This document shows positions 15,261 to 23,799 of a stretch of DNA of 38,637 nucleotides, piece by piece; the first letter of the stretch is position 1; each line of letters opens with the position of its first letter. Position numbers and translations under genes: made by a program. The notes under the pieces are model-generated. The model was not told where the DNA came from. It did not search any database and was given only the letters and a program-made list of their open reading frames with translations. The DNA is from CAYLMG01 sp964464635 (lineage in GTDB: Bacteria > Planctomycetota > Phycisphaerae > Sedimentisphaerales > Anaerobacaceae), in NCBI GenBank assembly GCA_964464635.1, contig CAYXGT010000016.1, positions 1 to 38,637 on the forward strand, read 5' to 3'.

Positions 15261-15911
15261 TCACACCTTTACTGTAGTCCCGAATTTTGATTTTTGAGCC
15301 GCATAATCCTTTGGCTTTTTGACGGATTTCAGAAAATTCTTTGCAGCCGCGGAAATAGGCTTAACACCGTTGAGCATATCATCCATAGCTCGCTGTTTTT
15401 CCTCTGCTGTTAGCGGCGCCGAAGCCTGCCCCTCAGCAGGCAAAGGCGCAGGCGACGCCTTTCTATTATATTTTCTATTATATATTCTATTAGGTCGAAC
15501 GATTGTTCGGTCATTTTGCGAACGATTGTTCGGGACACACCCGAACGATTGTTCGGTCTGTTGCCCGAACGATTGTTCGGTCTCTACCCGCTGAATCTGA
15601 TAATCTGATTGCTTCGGAAAATGTATCGGGACGATAACCCTGGCTGTGTAAGACTTGCCTTTTTTCTTTGTATGAGCATAGCCTGTTTTGATATATTTTT
15701 TGTCTTTGAGCCGGCGAATAAGCATTTCAACATATCGCTCAGTGAACCCGCACGTTTCGGCCATAGTTTTATTGCTTTGCCAAGAAGGATTCGGCCAATA
15801 GCTACATATCACTATCATCACCAGCTTTTCGCCTGGCGATAGTTCCGGGTCCTGGACTATGAATCGGTAAGCCTTCATAAACGGAATTTTTGACGATTGT
15901 TTTTCTGGCAT
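15261..15911 (-). CDS. rep: HTH replication-initiator-like protein containing the origin
   Basis: 216 residues. Residues 5-95 form a winged-helix/HTH_36 domain: FMKAYRFIVQDPELSPGEKLVM, then a recognition part SWQSNKTMAETCGFTERYVE and the wing KKYIKTGYAHTKKKGKSYTARV. This domain is common in phage and plasmid replication initiators. Residues 111-150 are low-complexity and encoded by four iterons and an AT-rich triple repeat, and the C-terminus is basic. AGAGGG lies 7 bp before ATG 15911. It is the first gene of the leftward block, next to the right att site. The arrangement, initiator with origin inside its own gene, is that of lambda O and of several satellites. Confidence 0.75.
   Translation of the reverse strand: MPEKQSSKIPFMKAYRFIVQDPELSPGEKLVMIVICSYWPNPSWQSNKTMAETCGFTERYVEMLIRRLKDKKYIKTGYAHTKKKGKSYTARVIVPIHFPKQSDYQIQRVETEQSFGQQTEQSFGCVPNNRSQNDRTIVRPNRIYNRKYNRKASPAPLPAEGQASAPLTAEEKQRAMDDMLNGVKPISAAAKNFLKSVKKPKDYAAQKSKFGTTVKV
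15461..15580. other. Predicted replication origin: four iterons plus AT-rich unwinding element
   Basis: Four exact copies of CGAACGATTGTTCGG start at 15496, 15519, 15542 and 15566, with spacings of 23, 23 and 24 bp (about two helical turns). Each has palindromic arms CGAAC-N4-GTTCG. Directly adjacent, at 15461-15494, three 12-bp-spaced AT-rich units read TTCTATTATAT, TTCTATTATAT and TTCTATTAGG. Because the period is not a multiple of three, the iterons encode different peptides (TEQSFG twice, NNRSQ, RTIVR) while the DNA is identical, so selection acts on the DNA. A GC hairpin (GCCTGC / GCAGGC) flanks at 15424-15441. Confidence 0.8.
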
Positions 15912-15941
15912 TATATTGCCCTCTTATGTCCCTCAATAAGT

Positions 15942-16006
15942 TTTGGACGGCGGAAACAGCCGAGGGAAAAGCTGTCTTAGGTGACGTCACCTATCCGCCG
16001 TCCAAA
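15942..16006. promoter_or_regulatory. Nested palindrome upstream of rep
   Basis: An outer 13-bp inverted repeat TTTGGACGGCGGA (15942-15954) / TCCGCCGTCCAAA (15994-16006) encloses two further dyads: ACAGC / GCTGT and a perfect 16-bp palindrome TAGGTGACGTCACCTA (15978-15993). Together they could fold as a three-way junction. It lies upstream of the rep start, so it may be an operator, a packaging or nicking site, or a structured leader. Confidence 0.65.
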
Positions 16007-16014
16007 CACAACAA

Positions 16015-16038
16015 AAAAGACGAGGCAAGTCGTCTTTT
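16015..16038. terminator. Bidirectional terminator at the right end of the element
   Basis: AAAAGACGA / TCGTCTTTT stem with a 6-nt loop GGCAAG and A/T runs on both sides. It would insulate the element from chromosomal transcription. Confidence 0.6.
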
Positions 16039-16051
16039 GGACTCCATTTGG
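16038..16051 (+). repeat. Putative integrase arm-type site, right copy
   Basis: TGGACTCCATTTGG, identical in sequence and orientation to 6708-6721. It lies 97 bp inside the right att core. Confidence 0.55.
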
Positions 16052-16147
16052 ACACCATATCCCCCCGATACATACCGATATAGACCGAAGCGAAACGAAG
16101 GTCTTGATATAAATAATGCGGTTTATAGTGTATCAAAAAGGTATGTT

Positions 16148-16192
16148 AGGGGATTTTAAGTCCCCAGCGTCTGCCATTCCGCCACTCGGCCA
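16148..16192. repeat. attR, displaced 5' half of tRNA-Leu
   Basis: Perfect 45-bp copy of 6610-6654. It is the original 5' half of the chromosomal tRNA gene, now 9.5 kb from its 3' half, whose missing part is supplied by the element's own copy at the left end. Confidence 0.93.
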
Positions 16193-16201
16193 GAACTATG
16201 G

Positions 16202-16230
16202 AAAGTAACCGAAATTGTTCGATTTTGCAA
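16202..16230 (-). promoter_or_regulatory. Probable original promoter of tRNA-Leu, now stranded
   Basis: On the minus strand TTGCAA (16230-16225) is followed after 17 bp by TACTTT (16207-16202), 9 bp before the displaced tRNA 5' half. It would drive the tRNA when the element is absent. With the element in place it reads into attR. Confidence 0.4.
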
Positions 16231-16369
16231 GCTGTTTCTCAACGCATTATTGCTGCTTGACTTTTAAGTTCAGCCGATACTATACTATCTACATATTTTT
16301 TAAGGATGGGGTTTTATGAAAAAGCGAAATTTACCCGGCCCGACAGAAGTTAAAATGAAAGGTAAGTTT

Positions 16370-18040
16370 ATGAAATCCATATCTAAAGTAATGATAATAC
16401 TGACAGCGTTATTAGTTATAACCGGCTGCGGCAAGAAGAGCCCTGATGAGCAGCTTTCGAAATTTATCGATGAGCACGTTCAAAAAGTAAAACCGCTGTT
16501 CAGGGAAATGGGGCTTGCCTCCTGGCAGGCGGCGAACAGCGGAAAAGAAGAAGATTACGAAAAGGCAAGTGAGCTGGAGCTTAAGATACGGCGGATATAC
16601 AGTGACTCAAAAGACTTTGCCTTTTTAAAGAAGATTAAAGAAGAGGGGAATGTAAAAGACCCACTTTTGTCGCGGCAATTAGATGAGCTTTACAACGGTT
16701 ATCTGGAAAATCAGATAGACGCCAAGCTGATGGAAAGAATTGTCGAATTAAGCACGAAAATCGAGAAGGATTTCAGCACGTTCCGCGGGAGCATCGAGGG
16801 AGAAAAAGTCACCGACAACCAGATAAGAGAGATTTTAAAAACAGAAACAGACTCGGTAAAAAGAAAGGCGGCGTGGGAAGCGAGCAAACAGGTCGGCCAG
16901 GCGATTGCGAAGGATGTTACCGAGCTGGTGAAACTTCGGAACGAGGCGGCAAAAAAGGTCGGATTCGAGAATTATCATACGATGAGGCTGAGCCTCGGTG
17001 AGCAGGACGTAAAAGAGATAGACAGGATATTCGGCGAGCTATATGATTTGACAAACGCCCCGTTTCTATTACTCAAATTCGAACTTGATGATATCCTCGC
17101 AAAAAAATATGGGGCGGACATGACGGAGCTTATGCCGTGGCATTACCATGACCCGTTTTTCCAGGAGACGCCTCTTGTTTATGAGCTGGATCTGGACGGC
17201 TTCTACAAGGATAAAGATGTCAAAGAGCTGGCGACGAAGTTTTATACCGGGATTGGACTTCCGATAGACTCGATACTCGCCAGAAGCGACCTTTATGAGC
17301 GTGAGGGTAAAAACCCGCATGCATTCTGCACGGACATCGATAAGGAAGGCGACATAAGGATTCTGTGCAATCTTAAAAATAATGAGCAGTGGATGGAGAC
17401 AATCCTTCACGAGTCAGGGCACGGCGTTTATGATTTATATCAGGACCCGAAAGTGCCGTACCTTTTAAGAGAGCCGGCCCATATATTCACGACGGAGGCT
17501 ATCGCGATGATGTTCGGCAGGCTTAGCAGAGACGCCGGCTGGATGGGCGATATGATGGGACTTACGGACGAACAAGAAGCGGAAATCGCAAAGGTAAGCG
17601 GCAAATATGCGCAGCTTAAACAACTGATTTTCGCACGATGGGCGATGGTGATGTACAATTTCGAGAAAGAGCTTTACGCAAATCCTGAGCAGGATTTGAA
17701 TAAGCTGTGGTGGGATATGGTGGAAAAGTACCAGTTCGTCAACCGCCCAGCCGACAGAGACCAGCCGGACTGGGCAGCCAAGATTCACATTGCGACTGTG
17801 CCCTGCTATTATCACAACTACGCATTAGGCGAGCTATTGGCATCGCAACTGCACAACAAGATTGTCACCGACATTCTCAAAGAGAGAGAAGCAAGCTATG
17901 TGGGACATAAGGAGATTGGTGAATACCTGAAAGAAAATGTTTTCGAGGCGGGCGCGGTTTACAGATGGAACGAGATGATAAAACGAGCGACGGGAGAAGA
18001 GTTAACGGCGAAATATTTTGTCGCTCAGTTCGTCAAATAA
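16370..18040 (+). CDS. Lipoprotein M2-like zinc metallopeptidase
   Basis: A gluzincin related to peptidyl-dipeptidase A (ACE-like, family M2). The zinc motif HESGH is at residues 347-351 and the third ligand E376 sits in TTEAIAMMFGR, the spacing of M2/M3 enzymes. The helical remainder (YHNYALGELLASQL, MRLSLGEQDVKEIDRIFGELYD) also fits. The N-terminus is a lipoprotein signal: KSISKVMIILTALLVITGC with lipobox ITGC and Cys20, so the mature enzyme is membrane-anchored outside the cytoplasm. The ATG at 16370 was chosen because it gives a standard signal peptide and has AAGG 7 bp upstream; an in-frame ATG at 16316 with AGGA 9 bp upstream adds 18 basic residues and remains possible. It precedes an OPT transporter by 40 bp and likely feeds it short peptides. 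Confidence 0.85.
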   Translation: MKSISKVMIILTALLVITGCGKKSPDEQLSKFIDEHVQKVKPLFREMGLASWQAANSGKEEDYEKASELELKIRRIYSDSKDFAFLKKIKEEGNVKDPLLSRQLDELYNGYLENQIDAKLMERIVELSTKIEKDFSTFRGSIEGEKVTDNQIREILKTETDSVKRKAAWEASKQVGQAIAKDVTELVKLRNEAAKKVGFENYHTMRLSLGEQDVKEIDRIFGELYDLTNAPFLLLKFELDDILAKKYGADMTELMPWHYHDPFFQETPLVYELDLDGFYKDKDVKELATKFYTGIGLPIDSILARSDLYEREGKNPHAFCTDIDKEGDIRILCNLKNNEQWMETILHESGHGVYDLYQDPKVPYLLREPAHIFTTEAIAMMFGRLSRDAGWMGDMMGLTDEQEAEIAKVSGKYAQLKQLIFARWAMVMYNFEKELYANPEQDLNKLWWDMVEKYQFVNRPADRDQPDWAAKIHIATVPCYYHNYALGELLASQLHNKIVTDILKEREASYVGHKEIGEYLKENVFEAGAVYRWNEMIKRATGEELTAKYFVAQFVK

Positions 18041-18080
18041 AAACCTATTTTTTCAAGTTGCATTGGAGGCAAGAAGAAGG

Positions 18081-20030
18081 ATGGAGCCTGAAAAAAACTC
18101 GCTGGCTGAAATAACAGTCAAGGCGGTCATAATGGGGGCGCTGCTTTCGATTATACTGGGAGCAGCGAATATGTATTTCGGTCTGTTCGCGGGTATGACA
18201 ATCTCAGCGACGATACCGGCAGCGGTCATTTCAATGGGTCTTCTGAGGCTATTCAAAAAATACAACATTCTCGAAAATAATATTATCAAAACGGCGGCAT
18301 CGGCGGGCGAGTCCCTTGCGGCGGGAGTCATCTTCACTTTGCCTGCTCTTGTATTAATGGACTTCTGGAAAGACTTTAATTTCTGGTGGGTGACAATAAT
18401 CGCCGGATTCGGGGGCGTGCTGGGAGTTTTATTCACAATACCTCTGCGAAGGTCATTGATTATCGAGGAAAAATTAAAATTCCCGGAAGGGATTGCAACA
18501 GCAGAGGTATTAGAATCAGGATATCGGGGCGGTTCCGATATATGGTACCTGATTTATTCATCAATCGCAGGAGGCCTTTTCAAATTAGGGGCTAGGGGAT
18601 TAAACATCTGGGCGGAAATTATCGAAGGAGCAAAATCTCTCGGTGGTTTCATCGCATACTTCGGCTCGAACCTTAGTCCTGCCTTGATGTCGGTCGGCTA
18701 TATTGTCGGGCTGAACATAGCGGTTTTGATTTTCATAGGTGGAGCAATCAACTGGATGGTAGCGATTCCAATCTGCAGTAAATTTGCAGAGTGGGGAGTT
18801 TATGGCGCAGGGCATCCGCTTGCCGGCCAGGCGATGAGCGCGGTGGACTGGGCAAATGCACTGTGGTCATCGCAAACTCGTTACATCGGTGTCGGCGGGA
18901 TGCTGATAGGCGGACTGTGGACGATTTTCAAACTTAGAGGCTCAATCGTTAAGGGTATTTCGAGCGGAATAAAGGCATACCAGAAAAGCAAAAACGGCGA
19001 AGGTCATACTATTGAGCGTGTAGAACAGGATATGCCGATGAAGTGGGTTCTGATTTTGATTATTGGCTCGGTAGTACCGCTGTTTTTATTGTATCAGTTC
19101 TTCGTTGGCAAAGTTACCGTGGCGGCACCGATGGCTATCGTGATGCTGCTGACAGGTTTTCTCTTCTCGGCTGTTGCAGGTTATATGGCGGGGCTGGTTG
19201 GCTCATCCAACAATCCGATATCAGGCGTGACTATCGCGACGGTGCTGGTCTCCGCACTGCTACTGCTTTTTCTTATGGGCAAAGAGGCGGCGAACGGGCC
19301 ACCGGCAGCAATTATAATCGGCGGTGTCGTCTGCTGCGCGGCGGCAATAGCGGGTGACAATATGCAGGATTTGAAGACGGGCTATATTTTAAAGAACACG
19401 CCGTGGAAACAGCAGGTGGCACAAATGATAGGGACGGTATCGGCTGCCTTTGTTATGGCACCTGTGCTGATGCTACTTTACAAGGCCTACGGCTTTGCCG
19501 GACACAGCTCAGCCAAAGAAGGCGCCCTGGCGGCACCACAGGCAAATCTGATGGCTGCCGTCGCAAAACAGGTTTTCGAAGGAAATGTACCGTGGCTGTT
19601 CGTCTCGATAGGAATGGGTTTCGCCGTTGCTGTAATAATACTCGATGAGATTCTTGTCAGAAGAGGCGGCTCGTTTCGCACGCCGGTACTTGCTGTCGCC
19701 ATCGGGATATACCTGCCGCTTGAGTTAGAGACACCTATTCTTATCGGCGGGATTATCAGCTACCTTATTCACAGATACCACAGGAAGAAAAGGACGGAAA
19801 AGAAAATAGTACAGGAAGGTGACAAGAGAGGACTGCTGCTTGCCTCGGGGCTTATAACGGGCGAGGCGCTGTTGGGTGTCCTAATCGCAATACCAATCGT
19901 ATTGAAGAGACCTCTGGCCCTGATGAAAGAACCCATAGGGGCGTGGCCGGGAATAATCCTGCTTTTCCTGATTGCGGTATGGCTTTATAAAGTCGGCCTG
20001 GGACCAAAAGCTCAACAGACTAACAAATAA
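18081..20030 (+). CDS. Oligopeptide transporter, OPT family (first)
   Basis: 649 residues and highly hydrophobic (roughly 14-16 membrane segments), a proton-coupled peptide or metal-chelate importer of the inner membrane. OPT hallmarks: VIMGALLSIILGAANMYFGLF near the N-terminus, IPAAVISMGLLR, LKFPEGIATAEVL, and GDNMQDLKTGYILKNTPWKQQ in the second half. ATG 18081 is preceded by GGAGG 12 bp upstream and begins right before the conserved region; an in-frame start at 18018 would overlap the peptidase gene. It forms a two-gene unit with the metallopeptidase and converges on the 20034 gene with 3 bp between stops. Confidence 0.92.
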   Translation: MEPEKNSLAEITVKAVIMGALLSIILGAANMYFGLFAGMTISATIPAAVISMGLLRLFKKYNILENNIIKTAASAGESLAAGVIFTLPALVLMDFWKDFNFWWVTIIAGFGGVLGVLFTIPLRRSLIIEEKLKFPEGIATAEVLESGYRGGSDIWYLIYSSIAGGLFKLGARGLNIWAEIIEGAKSLGGFIAYFGSNLSPALMSVGYIVGLNIAVLIFIGGAINWMVAIPICSKFAEWGVYGAGHPLAGQAMSAVDWANALWSSQTRYIGVGGMLIGGLWTIFKLRGSIVKGISSGIKAYQKSKNGEGHTIERVEQDMPMKWVLILIIGSVVPLFLLYQFFVGKVTVAAPMAIVMLLTGFLFSAVAGYMAGLVGSSNNPISGVTIATVLVSALLLLFLMGKEAANGPPAAIIIGGVVCCAAAIAGDNMQDLKTGYILKNTPWKQQVAQMIGTVSAAFVMAPVLMLLYKAYGFAGHSSAKEGALAAPQANLMAAVAKQVFEGNVPWLFVSIGMGFAVAVIILDEILVRRGGSFRTPVLAVAIGIYLPLELETPILIGGIISYLIHRYHRKKRTEKKIVQEGDKRGLLLASGLITGEALLGVLIAIPIVLKRPLALMKEPIGAWPGIILLFLIAVWLYKVGLGPKAQQTNK

Positions 20031-20033
20031 ATT

Positions 20034-20570
20034 TCAGGGCTGGTTTTTGATATCTAATATTTTCTGCCGGGCGAGGGAGAACTGCTCACTCGCCTTTTCG
20101 ATATAGATATTGACCTCATCAATATAACCGTCGGCGGAGGCGGACCAGACGCGATTTAAGTAGCGCTGGCCGGCAGCAAAGTGGTTCATAACATCGGCAT
20201 AATTCTGCAGGCCGTACCTGTGAGCTATGCTCTGGCGGGCATCAACGAACTTTTCAAAATCAGCGATGAAAAGCTCATCAATACGGCTGTGTATATCATA
20301 AGTATTGATAGATTGTTTTTTTGCGCTGAGGTTCGTGATGTTAATGACTATTCTCGAGATTGCATTTTCAACATCACTGAGACTGGAAGCGATTCTGTCT
20401 GTCGAGCACCGGCTGCGATGAAGAGAGAGTCGGACGAAAAAGACACCTAAAGCTCCCATTATCAAAGCCGATGAAAAAAAGAGCCAGTTTACATCAAGCT
20501 CGTTACGCACGGAGACAAACGCAGCGGCAAGGAAACCTATTACAATTAAAGAAAAGCCTATTTTTTTCAT
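20034..20570 (-). CDS. Small membrane protein of unknown function
   Basis: 178 residues. Two N-terminal membrane segments (IGFSLIVIGFLAAAFVSV and LFFSSALIMGALGVFFVRLSL) are followed by a soluble helical domain (SRIDELFIADFEKFVDARQS..., YIEKASEQFSLARQKILDI). No family is recognised. It is the last gene of the leftward peptide operon, 9 bp after the second OPT gene and without an obvious RBS, so coupling is likely. The position suggests an accessory or regulatory subunit for peptide uptake, but this is inference only. Confidence 0.7.
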   Translation of the reverse strand: MKKIGFSLIVIGFLAAAFVSVRNELDVNWLFFSSALIMGALGVFFVRLSLHRSRCSTDRIASSLSDVENAISRIVINITNLSAKKQSINTYDIHSRIDELFIADFEKFVDARQSIAHRYGLQNYADVMNHFAAGQRYLNRVWSASADGYIDEVNIYIEKASEQFSLARQKILDIKNQP

Positions 20571-20579
20571 AGCAACTTT

Positions 20580-22337
20580 TTATACCGCACTTTTAATAAT
20601 AAAAAATAAAGCGAAGCCAACACCAACAAGGGCTTCACCTACGATAAAACCGGCGGCGACAGGGATGCCGACTTCCTCGCTAAAACTTTTTCCGAACTTG
20701 TAATCCGTGAAAAGCCTTAAAATGGTCCCGATAGTGTAAGTCAGTACGACATTAAATCCCAAATAGAAGCCGAGGCCGACAAGAATTCCCAGGCCGCCGA
20801 TACCGCTTGCGCTAAGCAGAGCACCGAGTCCTGCACCGGCTATGTATTTTTTCACGGGGACATCACCGCCGAGAATGCCCTCAATCATACCGGCAAGTGC
20901 CCTTCCCTGCGGAGCGGGCAGCTTATCAGAGCCAAGGCCGTAAGCTTTATCGAGAATGAAAATAAGGGCAATTACAATAACCGGGCCGAGCCAGGTAGCG
21001 AGGAACTGGCCAATCTGCTGCTTTACAGGTGATGCGCCGACGAGATAGCCGGTCTTCAAATCCATCATTAAATCGGTAGCCTGGGCCATCGCAACACAGG
21101 CGGCGGCACCGACCATAACAGAAGAGATTATGGCCGGCGTGTCACCGAGTCCTTTCGCGACAATAACCAGTATTGTTATCGCGATGAGTGTCATACCGCT
21201 CAGAGGTGACCAGTTGGTTCTGCCGATACACTCCGAGAGCACAACACCCGCAATCCAAATCCAGACGGTACCAAGTAAAGCCATACAGCAGCCCTTCAGG
21301 ATTCCCATCTGTTGGACAGAAAATATTGCGATCAGGAAAAGCAAAACAGCGGCACCGGCGATTCCGATATATAAAATGCGGATTGGCATTTCATCGGCGG
21401 AGTGCGCAGCTTTGACTTTAGCCGCCCTTTGCATACTGCCGACGGCGCTTACGACAAGCGGTAAGGCAAGCACAATGCCTGTCAGGGCACCACCTATTAA
21501 CATACCGATACCGACGGGGCGGAAGAGAAATTCTCGCAGATATTTCGGCATAGCGAAATTGAGCGTTTGCAATTTTTCCGGTGACGGCAAAAGGCCTGCG
21601 AAGTTAAGCATCGGTGCGAGGAACCAGTAACAGACGAAACCGCCGATGATGAAAGCAATACCGCCTTTTCCCGCGATGAAACCGACGCCGACAGTCATAA
21701 GTGAGACATACCAGATACCATTCATATAATCCGGCAGGCCCAGAAGAGAGCCGAGATTGAAATTCTCGAATGCGGAGATATGTTTAACCTGACTGAAATA
21801 CTGGCTTGCGAAATGTACGGCTGCACTTAGAGCTAAACCTATAAGCAGCAGCAGTGCCTTTCGAATGCCTGCGCCGGGCGACTTCAGGATTGTAGCAACG
21901 GCGACGCCGCCGGGATAGGTGAGGCGTTCATAGTCAATCATCTGCTTTCGAAGCGGGATAATAAAAGCGATGCCGAGCACGCCGCCCGCGATGCAGGCAA
22001 AAACCATCAGGACGGGATTAAAACCGGTTTTGTTGAGTATAAATAAAGCCGGCACGGTGAACATCATACCTGCTGATGCGCCGTTTACCGCGCTGGCAAT
22101 TGTCTGGTTGATATTGTTTTCGACGATGCTGTTTCTGCGAAGGACGCCCCTTAAGATTCCAAAGCCGAGGATGGCTGCCAGCTCCGAGCCCTCGATTGAA
22201 AAACCCAGAATAAGACAGGCATAGCTGATGCTGATTGTAATTAAAATGCCGAGCACGTAGCCAACCAGAACCGCGGTCAGGGTCAGCTCCGGGTACGGGC
22301 CTTTGCGAATAATAGCTTCAGTTTGGTCTTTAGCCAT
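20580..22337 (-). CDS. Oligopeptide transporter, OPT family (second)
   Basis: 585 residues, polytopic. OPT motifs are present but divergent from the neighbour: GSELAAILGFGILRGVLRRNS, ERLTYPGGVAVATILKS and MDLKTGYLVGASPVKQQIGQ, with a C-terminal GFIVGEALVGVGFALFFII segment. It probably imports peptides with a different length or composition preference from the 18081 transporter. It follows the C1B peptidase gene by 26 bp in the same operon. The start is ATG 22337, with no clear Shine-Dalgarno. Confidence 0.9.
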   Translation of the reverse strand: MAKDQTEAIIRKGPYPELTLTAVLVGYVLGILITISISYACLILGFSIEGSELAAILGFGILRGVLRRNSIVENNINQTIASAVNGASAGMMFTVPALFILNKTGFNPVLMVFACIAGGVLGIAFIIPLRKQMIDYERLTYPGGVAVATILKSPGAGIRKALLLLIGLALSAAVHFASQYFSQVKHISAFENFNLGSLLGLPDYMNGIWYVSLMTVGVGFIAGKGGIAFIIGGFVCYWFLAPMLNFAGLLPSPEKLQTLNFAMPKYLREFLFRPVGIGMLIGGALTGIVLALPLVVSAVGSMQRAAKVKAAHSADEMPIRILYIGIAGAAVLLFLIAIFSVQQMGILKGCCMALLGTVWIWIAGVVLSECIGRTNWSPLSGMTLIAITILVIVAKGLGDTPAIISSVMVGAAACVAMAQATDLMMDLKTGYLVGASPVKQQIGQFLATWLGPVIVIALIFILDKAYGLGSDKLPAPQGRALAGMIEGILGGDVPVKKYIAGAGLGALLSASGIGGLGILVGLGFYLGFNVVLTYTIGTILRLFTDYKFGKSFSEEVGIPVAAGFIVGEALVGVGFALFFIIKSAV

Positions 22338-22363
22338 ATATCAAAAATTCAGCAAATCGCAAT

Positions 22364-23767
22364 TTACCTTCTGATGTCAGACCAGATAGGGTCCCAGGGC
22401 GGCAGGACTATAGGCTTTTTCTCGAATATTTTCAAGACTTCCTCGGGGACATACTTTTTCTTAACAATGATAGAGTAAACGTTTTCATCGAACCAGGTAT
22501 CATAGAGAGTCCAGTAACCTTTGCTGCCCTTTTCATCACCCCAGCTGTTTTCGACCTTCCACTTCACGGGTTTCTCATCCTTCAAATCGACAGCGGTAAA
22601 GACCATAGCATGATTTACGGTGCTTTCGCGATACAGTGAGCGCTGGGCCTTTGTCATTTTCAAATCGACATCAAAGATTGACTCGTAATCGTACAGGCCG
22701 ACAGCCATTATGCCGTGCTCTTTGTCCTGGTCCTTTCCGACATCGGCACCGAACCATACCGGCTGGTCATCGAGCAGGGCCTTGAGTGCGATATCCTTTA
22801 AGGTCTGTATGTCAACGTTTGCGAAGTGGACGTTTTCGCCGTCGTAAAGGTCTTTGGTGGCCTCGACTTCGTAATGATTACCGTAGTCTTTCGAAGAGTC
22901 GTTATACAAATCCACATATTCGCGCAAATCCACAGCGACGAATTCTTCATAAAAACTTTTCGGGGTATATGTTTTCAACTCACTGACAACGGAGTTGGCG
23001 TCCTCGTAGCGCCAATCGAATTTTTCGGGGGGCCGGCCAAGATTTATCACAAGCATCTTATAGACATCGGCAAGCATTTTTTTCTTTTCTCTGCGCATCT
23101 TCTCGATATTTTTGCCGTCCTCATACATCTTTCGCAATTTGACTGCATCGGCTCTTAACTTGCGCTGTATAACCCTGTTCATCAAGGCAGTACCTTCCGA
23201 GCTGCTTGTTTCGGACATAACAGTTTTGGGCACAACGCCGTATTTTTCAATCAGGTTAACAACATTTTCCCAATAGCCGCCGTCAGGCAAAGGTGTCTGC
23301 AGATAAAAAACCAATTTGCGGTCCATAAGGTCACTGTCTCTGAGCTCGATGATTGTCTCAAGAAAGGTGTTTGCCTTTTCCATTTTGTCCCAGAAGGTAA
23401 GATAATTCTGAGAGAACTCGAATTCTTCAAGATTGTATTTTTCTATAACAATTGGGCGCAAAACATTGAGGCCCGCAAAGAGCCAGCATCGGCCTGACTG
23501 CTTCTGGTTGGTGATGCCTTTGGTTTCGACTTTGTTGCTGAATATCTCGTTATGGCCGCTGAGTATGTCACGGTTAAGAGCAAGCTCGTCGATACTGTTG
23601 TTTGTCACCGAGTTTTGCATTGCGCGGATTCGGCTGTCCATCTGAAAAGATGAGCGGATTTGCTCAATCAAATCCGGCGAAAGCGAGCTCTTGGCGGCGT
23701 AACTTGTTGTAAATAAAGAGGTTGCAAAAATGACAAGTGCTAATGCAAATACCGATATACGTTTCAT
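22364..23767 (-). CDS. Exported C1B cysteine peptidase (bleomycin hydrolase / PepC family)
   Basis: 467 residues. The papain-like triad is visible: Cys in NQKQSGRCWLFAGLNVLR, His in STVNHAMVFTAVD and Asn in WKVENSWGDEKGSKGYW. The long insertion and C-terminal region are those of the C1B group (aminopeptidase-type), not classic papain. The N-terminus MKRISVFALALVIFATSLFT...YAA is a Sec signal peptide with a likely cleavage near SYA/A, unusual for C1B enzymes, which are mostly cytosolic. ATG 23767 has AGGAG 5 bp upstream; the ORF extends 10 codons further without a better RBS. Co-transcribed with S9 and OPT genes. Confidence 0.9.
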   Translation of the reverse strand: MKRISVFALALVIFATSLFTTSYAAKSSLSPDLIEQIRSSFQMDSRIRAMQNSVTNNSIDELALNRDILSGHNEIFSNKVETKGITNQKQSGRCWLFAGLNVLRPIVIEKYNLEEFEFSQNYLTFWDKMEKANTFLETIIELRDSDLMDRKLVFYLQTPLPDGGYWENVVNLIEKYGVVPKTVMSETSSSEGTALMNRVIQRKLRADAVKLRKMYEDGKNIEKMRREKKKMLADVYKMLVINLGRPPEKFDWRYEDANSVVSELKTYTPKSFYEEFVAVDLREYVDLYNDSSKDYGNHYEVEATKDLYDGENVHFANVDIQTLKDIALKALLDDQPVWFGADVGKDQDKEHGIMAVGLYDYESIFDVDLKMTKAQRSLYRESTVNHAMVFTAVDLKDEKPVKWKVENSWGDEKGSKGYWTLYDTWFDENVYSIIVKKKYVPEEVLKIFEKKPIVLPPWDPIWSDIRR

Positions 23768-23799
23768 AACCGCTCCTTTCTTTCTGAATAAAGACAATT

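Larger units (their letters stand above)
6610..16192. mobile_element. Integrated phage-satellite-like element (9.54 kb) in tRNA-Leu
   Basis: Bounded by 45-bp perfect direct repeats of the tRNA-Leu 5' half (6610-6654 and 16148-16192). Cargo: rightward integrase at the left end, then a leftward block of excisionase-like HTH, tape-measure protein, probable virion protein, HK97 capsid protein, P27 small terminase, unknown genes, sigma-like HTH protein, second recombinase, and an initiator with iterons. Large terminase, portal, protease, head-tail connectors, tail tube and lysis genes are absent. That is the profile expected of a capsid-encoding phage satellite that borrows the rest from a helper, or of a prophage that has lost those genes. 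All recognisable ORFs are intact, which favours an active element. Confidence 0.85.

Noticed and set aside
15496..15580. Regular short repeats suggesting a CRISPR array
   Set aside because: The 15-bp units have only 8-9-bp spacers, lie inside a coding gene, and have no cas genes nearby; the iteron reading explains them.
15802..15990. 62-codon leftward ORF overlapping the rep start
   Set aside because: It overlaps rep in another frame and crosses the palindromic region; no RBS or homology seen.
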